A DNA stretch of 8,147 nucleotides from Candidatus Bathyarchaeota archaeon (GTDB taxonomy: Archaea; Thermoproteota; Bathyarchaeia; Bathyarchaeales; Bathycorpusculaceae): NCBI GenBank assembly GCA_026014845.1, contig JAOZHM010000165.1, forward strand, positions 1 to 8,147, read 5' to 3'. Shown here in pieces: positions 4,820-8,147 of this stretch; position 1 is the stretch's first letter, and each line of letters opens with the position of its first letter. The position numbers and the translations under genes were made by a program. Below the pieces are notes generated by a model. It was not told where the DNA came from. It ran no database searches and worked only from the letters and a program-made list of their open reading frames with translations.

Positions 4820-6147
4820 CTTTTTCCACTTCTTTGAAGAAATCCTTCCAAAATCTCTTCTAACGTTACTGGCCCTAACACTTTGAGTTCATATTTCGCC
4901 CTTACAGTCGGCTTGTCCATAGTCATCACCCTTCTTAAGTCAATGGGAGTTCCGACCACTACAGCGTCGCATGGTGTTCTGTCAATAGTCGCTTTAAGTT
5001 CAGCTATCTGCTTATCACCATAACCAACCGCTGGAAGAATTGTGCTTAAATGCGGGTATTTCTCATAAGTCTCTTTTAGAGAACCAACAGCGTAAGGTCT
5101 CGGGTCAACCATTTCCATTGCTCCAAGCTCTTTGGCTATCACTGCTCCAGCGCCATAAGGCATGTTTCCATGGGTTAATGTTGGGCCGTCCTCAATGACT
5201 AAAACCCGCTTTCCCTTGATCAATTCGGGTTTGTCAACGGTTACGGGTGAAGCTGCCTCCAACACTTTGGCTTTCGGATTAACCTTTATGATGTTTTTCT
5301 TAACTTTCTCAACATTTTTCGGGTCTGCTGTGTCAACTTTGTTGATTATTATGACATTTGCCATCCTCAGGTTAGCCTCTCCTGGATGGTAGGTAAGTTC
5401 GTTTCCAGCCCTATGAGGGTCAGCTACAACAATGTGTAAGTCAGGCTTATAGAAAGGTAAGTCATTGTTGCCTCCATCCCAAACGATAACATCCGCTTCT
5501 TTTTCCGCCTCTCTTAGAATTTTCTCGTAGTCGACTCCGGCGTAAACTATTATGCCGTTGTCAATGTGTGGCTCGTATTCTTCCCTCTCCTCAATTGTGC
5601 ATTCATGTTCATCTAAATCCTCATAAGTGGCAAAACGTTGCCAAATCTGCTTCGTTAAGTCTCCGTAGGGCATTGGATGTCGTATGGCAACAACCCGTAA
5701 CCCCTTGTTTTTCAATATTTTTGCGATTTGGCGTGATGTTTGGCTTTTGCCTGAACCAGTTCTAACAGCGCACACTGAAACCAACGGAACCTTGGCTTCA
5801 AGCATCGTTGTTTTAGGACCCATTAAGCGAAAGTCTGCACCGTTCGCGAGCACCATGGAAGCCTTATGCATAACATATTCATGGGGAACGTCGCTGTATG
5901 CGAACACAACTTGGTCAACATCATGCTGCTTTATTACGTTATGTAGTTCCTCTTCTGGATAGATCGGTATGCCGTTCGGATAGTTTGGACCTGAAAGTCC
6001 AGGTGGGTAACCTCTTTCTGCTATGCCTGGAATCTGTGTAGCCGTGAAAGCTACAACTTCATAGGCGTTGTTGTTTCTGAAGTAGACGTTAAAGTTGTGG
6101 AAGTCCCTGCCAGCCGCGCCCATTATGATAACCTTGGTTTTTTGCAT
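4816..6147 (-). CDS. COG2403 P-loop protein, cyclic 2,3-diphosphoglycerate synthetase-like
   Basis: A 443-residue cytoplasmic protein of the COG2403 'predicted GTPase' family, often labelled cyclic 2,3-diphosphoglycerate synthase. The true cDPG synthetase of Methanothermus makes a thermolyte from 2,3-diphosphoglycerate and ATP; equivalence is unproven here. Residues 1-120 form a Rossmann-like domain starting KVIIMGAAGRDFHNFNVYFR (5-24). A P-loop TGSGKSQTSR (130-139) follows, then IRHPMPYGDL (155-164), a Walker B-like VWDGGNND (222-229) and the guanine-specificity-like NKVD (269-272). A C-terminal domain contains IEDGPTLTHG (318-327), with VVVGTPIDL (396-404) further on. P-loop plus NKxD argue for a GTP- or ATP-using enzyme of the MobB/SIMIBI kind. 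Length is full. ATG at 6147 has a strong SD, GGAGAGGA (6155-6162), 7 nt upstream. It is followed with 4-nt overlap by the cyclophilin-like gene. Confidence 0.85.
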   Translation of the reverse strand: MQKTKVIIMGAAGRDFHNFNVYFRNNNAYEVVAFTATQIPGIAERGYPPGLSGPNYPNGIPIYPEEELHNVIKQHDVDQVVFAYSDVPHEYVMHKASMVLANGADFRLMGPKTTMLEAKVPLVSVCAVRTGSGKSQTSRQIAKILKNKGLRVVAIRHPMPYGDLTKQIWQRFATYEDLDEHECTIEEREEYEPHIDNGIIVYAGVDYEKILREAEKEADVIVWDGGNNDLPFYKPDLHIVVADPHRAGNELTYHPGEANLRMANVIIINKVDTADPKNVEKVKKNIIKVNPKAKVLEAASPVTVDKPELIKGKRVLVIEDGPTLTHGNMPYGAGAVIAKELGAMEMVDPRPYAVGSLKETYEKYPHLSTILPAVGYGDKQIAELKATIDRTPCDAVVVGTPIDLRRVMTMDKPTVRAKYELKVLGPVTLEEILEGFLQRSGKR

Positions 6148-6154
6148 GTATGGT

Positions 6155-6216
6155 TCCTCTCCAAAATCTCAAATAAACGACAGATTCTGTACTACTTTAA
6201 TTTACCCCATATAAAC
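6155..6216 (-). promoter_or_regulatory. TATA box and SD for the COG2403/cyclophilin-like operon
   Basis: On the minus strand TTTATATG (6209-6216) is a near-consensus archaeal TATA box, centred about 65 nt before the ATG. The transcript would start near 6186 with a leader of about 38 nt that contains the SD GGAGAGGA (6155-6162). Together with the T-run just upstream this makes the two-gene unit independent of the aminotransferase gene. Confidence 0.6.
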
Positions 6217-6224
6217 CTTAAGTG

Positions 6225-6230
6225 AAAAAA
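6225..6230 (-). terminator. T-run terminator after the aminotransferase gene
   Basis: Six T on the minus strand directly follow the TAA of the aminotransferase gene (stop at 6232-6234), giving a likely U-run termination site. It sits 9 nt ahead of the TATA box of the next operon, a compact terminator-promoter junction. Confidence 0.45.
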
Positions 6231-6231
6231 T

Positions 6232-7335
6232 TTACATTATGTCATGTAGAACAGATTCACCTATGAAGTCTATCTGTTTTGCTGTAACGCCAGGATGTAC
6301 TGGTAGCGAAAACACCTGCTTAGCGGCTTTCTCTGTTTCCTGAAGCTTATATTTTCCAAATTTTCGGTAGTATGGCATAAGGTGTATAGGGTTGACATAA
6401 TAGACTTCTGTGCCTATGCCTTTTTGTCTCAGTTTTTCAACTGTTCTGTCTCTTTTCTTTCGTTTTGCATCTTTTAATCTGACAGTGTATAGATACCAGC
6501 TGTGTTTGTAGCCTCTGGGTTCTTTTGGCAACTGCAAATTCTCTGCTTTTCTAAGTTTTGCTGATAGTCTTTTAGCGTTTTCACGTCTTTTGGCTGAGAA
6601 TTTCGGCAGTTTCTTTAATTGTATGCAGCCTATTGCTGCTTGTATTTCTGGCATGCGATAGTTATGCCCAAGCATGAGGGACTCGTACTTCTCTTTTTCT
6701 CCGTGGCTTCTCATGAACCGCATCTTCTCCGCAAGTTCATTATCGTTTGTTGTTATCATTCCTCCTTCGCCAGTCGTCATATTTTTACTTGCGTAAAAGC
6801 TCCAGCATGCAGCATCAGCGAAGGCTCCCGGCGGTTTTCCCTTATAACTTGCACCGTGGGCTTGACATGAATCTTCAATAATTCTCAGTCCATGTTTGTC
6901 AGTATTTTCTCTTATCGGTTGCATGTCAGCGGGTAAACCATACAGGTCCACGGGCATTATTACCTTGGTCTTTTTCGTTATGGCTTTTTCAATCTCTTCC
7001 GGAGAAATGTTGTATGTTTCAGCGTCTATATCCACAAAAACTGGTTTGGCTCCAACAATTGCAATAACTTCGGCTGTTGCAACGAACGTGAAGCTTGGCA
7101 GAATTACCTCATGGCCACGTTTTATTCCCATTCCTGCAATTGCTAGGTGTAGAGCAGATGTTCCTGTGTTTACGGCTATCGCATGTTTTGCTTTCACAAA
7201 TTCTGCGAATTTTTTTTCAAACTTTGTGACCATGGGTCCAGCGCCTAATCCATGCGTCAATACACCACTTTTCATCACTTTAACGACTGCTTCGATCTCT
7301 TCTTCGCCGATTTGTGGAGCATTGATTGGAATCAT
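6232..7335 (-). CDS. DegT/DnrJ/EryC1/StrS-family PLP aminotransferase
   Basis: The 367-residue product is a full-length fold-type I aminotransferase of the sugar-aminotransferase family. Such enzymes move an amino group, usually from glutamate, onto a keto-sugar nucleotide for surface glycans or N-glycans. Visible landmarks are the N-terminal INAPQIGEEEIEAV (4-17), the phosphate-binding GTSAL (58-62), LPSFTFVATA (79-88), MPVDLYG (127-133), the PLP-ring aspartate D155 in EDSCQAHGA (154-162), the Schiff-base lysine K184 in SFYASKNMTTGEGG (179-192), and HNYRMPEIQAAIG (224-236). A late basic segment with KRKKRDRTVEKL (291-302) precedes the IGTEVYY strand (307-313). The start at 7335 has only a weak AAGG 8 nt upstream. 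No glycosyltransferase or nucleotide-sugar dehydratase gene lies in the window, so the exact sugar is unknown. A T-run ends the gene before the COG2403 operon. Confidence 0.93.
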   Translation of the reverse strand: MIPINAPQIGEEEIEAVVKVMKSGVLTHGLGAGPMVTKFEKKFAEFVKAKHAIAVNTGTSALHLAIAGMGIKRGHEVILPSFTFVATAEVIAIVGAKPVFVDIDAETYNISPEEIEKAITKKTKVIMPVDLYGLPADMQPIRENTDKHGLRIIEDSCQAHGASYKGKPPGAFADAACWSFYASKNMTTGEGGMITTNDNELAEKMRFMRSHGEKEKYESLMLGHNYRMPEIQAAIGCIQLKKLPKFSAKRRENAKRLSAKLRKAENLQLPKEPRGYKHSWYLYTVRLKDAKRKKRDRTVEKLRQKGIGTEVYYVNPIHLMPYYRKFGKYKLQETEKAAKQVFSLPVHPGVTAKQIDFIGESVLHDIM

Positions 7336-7392
7336 GCTATCGCCTTTTAACTAGCATACTTTTAAGCAAATAGCTTGTGCGTTTAATTATTT

Positions 7393-7400
7393 ACTATAAA
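7393..7400 (-). promoter_or_regulatory. TATA-like box for the aminotransferase gene
   Basis: TTTATAGT on the minus strand is centred about 61 nt before the ATG, predicting a leader near 35 nt. A second option, CTTAAAAGTA near 7356-7365, would make the message almost leaderless; with only a weak SD present both are possible. The 185-nt gap 7336-7520 is a divergent promoter region and contains no gene I can see. Confidence 0.4.
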
Positions 7401-7455
7401 TCAAGCGTTAATAAAGTAGTGGTTTTACATTGGAAGCATTTCTTCGCATACACTA

Positions 7456-7512
7456 GCTTAAATATTCACTCGCCCAAATGAAAATAGAGTAGTTATTTGC
7501 TAGTGCGGAGGG
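7456..7512 (+). promoter_or_regulatory. TATA box and SD for the rightward toroid-like gene
   Basis: GCTTAAATATT (7456-7466) is a good TATA box; a start near 7487 leaves a leader of about 34 nt. GGAGGG (7507-7512) is a strong SD, 8 nt before the ATG at 7521. It would be only 4 nt before an out-of-frame ATG at 7517, which opens just 27 codons. Confidence 0.6.
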
Positions 7513-7520
7513 AACTATGT

Positions 7521-8147
7521 ATGGAAATGAAGAAAATACTCGTTCCAGAGTCTCTGCAGGAAACGCTTTGGCGTTTGGAAGAAGTGCGCCAGGGATTTAG
7601 AACCAAGTCAGCTGCTCACGTGCAAGAAGCACTTGAGTGGGTTCTCGCAAGACAGGGGTTGCATGGATCCTACTTCAACTTGTTCATGCCAACGGCTCAG
7701 GATCTTTCTCAAGGCGTACGCTTACTAACAGGTGAACGAATGTTGTCCAACGCAGGTACTCGGCATGTTCTCGGCGAAGAGGCTCTTCGAACAGTTATTG
7801 TTTGGAAACTTAGATCATCTTCGGCTGTCAAACAAGCGCTAGAAAGCTTCAACGATCTACTAGAGGCAGGAGCAAAAAGTGGGAGCTGGTGTTGCTACAC
7901 ATGTACCACGGCTTTCCTCAGAACACTAGCAGTGACTAAGCCTGATAAGTGGGATAGAATTCTGGAAAAAGGTGTAAACAGAATTAAAAAGGCACGGACG
8001 GCTGATGGGAGGTGGCATGGCTTTCCTTTCTACTGTATGTTGCTGACTCTTTCTGAGATGGACACACCTTCTGCACGAGCCGAGTTAAGGCACGCCAGCA
8101 AGATAGCTGAAAGGCTTTTGAAAAGATACCGCGGTGATGACAGATTA
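7521..8147 (+). CDS. Predicted alpha/alpha-toroid (prenyltransferase/terpene-cyclase-like) protein, C-terminus beyond window
   Basis: The frame is open from ATG at 7521 to the last base: 209 codons and no stop. The first ~45 residues (KKILVPESLQETLWRLEEVR, then KSAAHVQEALEWVLARQG) look like a helical lead. From about residue 85 the sequence falls into helix pairs typical of alpha/alpha toroids: SGSWCCYTCTTAFLRTLA (120-137), an intervening helix DKWDRILEKGVNRIKKA (142-158), then TADGRWHGFPFYCMLLTLSE (160-179) and a further helix pair ending KIAERLLKRY (194-203). The DGxW element resembles the QxxDGxW repeat of squalene-cyclase and prenyltransferase-like folds. C124, C125 and C128 with the later C172 could bind a metal, but no ligand set is proven. 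There is no signal peptide or membrane segment. Function is unknown; a binding or peptide-modifying role is as likely as a cyclase. The strong SD and own promoter make the start secure. Confidence 0.7.
   Translation, partial: MEMKKILVPESLQETLWRLEEVRQGFRTKSAAHVQEALEWVLARQGLHGSYFNLFMPTAQDLSQGVRLLTGERMLSNAGTRHVLGEEALRTVIVWKLRSSSAVKQALESFNDLLEAGAKSGSWCCYTCTTAFLRTLAVTKPDKWDRILEKGVNRIKKARTADGRWHGFPFYCMLLTLSEMDTPSARAELRHASKIAERLLKRYRGDDRL

Noticed and set aside
5162..5962. Three plus-strand frames of 65-92 codons opposite the COG2403 gene
   Set aside because: The minus strand carries conserved nucleotide-binding motifs throughout; none of the plus frames has an SD or a protein-like pattern.
6896..7354. 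152-codon open frame on the plus strand inside the aminotransferase gene
   Set aside because: The opposite strand encodes a complete aminotransferase with all catalytic motifs in this stretch; the plus-strand frame has no SD and no family resemblance.
7517..7600. ATG at 7517 as the start of the rightward gene
   Set aside because: It lies in another frame, which stops after 27 codons, and is too close to the GGAGGG SD; ATG at 7521 has proper spacing and a long open frame.

Overview
The window is archaeal. The evidence is a HMf-type histone, a eukaryote/archaea-type ribosomal protein S25e, TATA-like boxes about 25-65 nt before start codons, and short T-rich tracts after genes instead of bacterial hairpin terminators. 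Overall style (AT-rich, purine-rich coding strands, a mix of SD-led and nearly leaderless genes) and the gene set would fit an uncultured lineage such as Bathyarchaeia or another TACK archaeon. That placement is my impression from the proteins, not a phylogeny.

Layout. Positions 1-1213 read leftwards: a class I SAM methyltransferase cut by the window edge (1-662), a small ASCH-domain protein (732-1064), and a 45-codon fragment of a TatD-type metallohydrolase (1076-1213) that keeps only the first beta-strand and helix of the family. Positions 1366-2547 read rightwards: archaeal histone, S25e, and a 158-residue protein of unknown function starting at TTG. A 192-nt gap without a convincing gene follows (2548-2739). 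Positions 2740-7335 read leftwards again, in transcription order: a DegT/DnrJ-type PLP aminotransferase, a COG2403 P-loop protein resembling cyclic 2,3-diphosphoglycerate synthetase, a cyclophilin-like-fold protein whose start overlaps the previous stop by 4 nt, and a B12-binding radical SAM protein. From 7521 to the right edge a rightward gene begins; its product resembles the alpha/alpha-toroid (prenyltransferase/terpene-cyclase-like) fold and is incomplete.

How the genes work together. Histone and S25e are housekeeping (chromatin and small ribosomal subunit). The only tightly linked pair is the COG2403 P-loop protein with the cyclophilin-like protein, which look translationally coupled. 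The aminotransferase ends at its own T-run and the next gene has its own TATA-like box, so it is probably a separate unit. The radical SAM gene lies 133 nt after the cyclophilin-like gene, with a T-run and a TATA-like sequence between them, so it too may be separate. I see no CRISPR array, tRNA, rRNA, insertion sequence or defence island, and no clearly new multi-gene system. The best leads are the coupled pair, the uncharacterised radical SAM protein, the truncated TatD/ASCH junction and the toroid-like partial gene.
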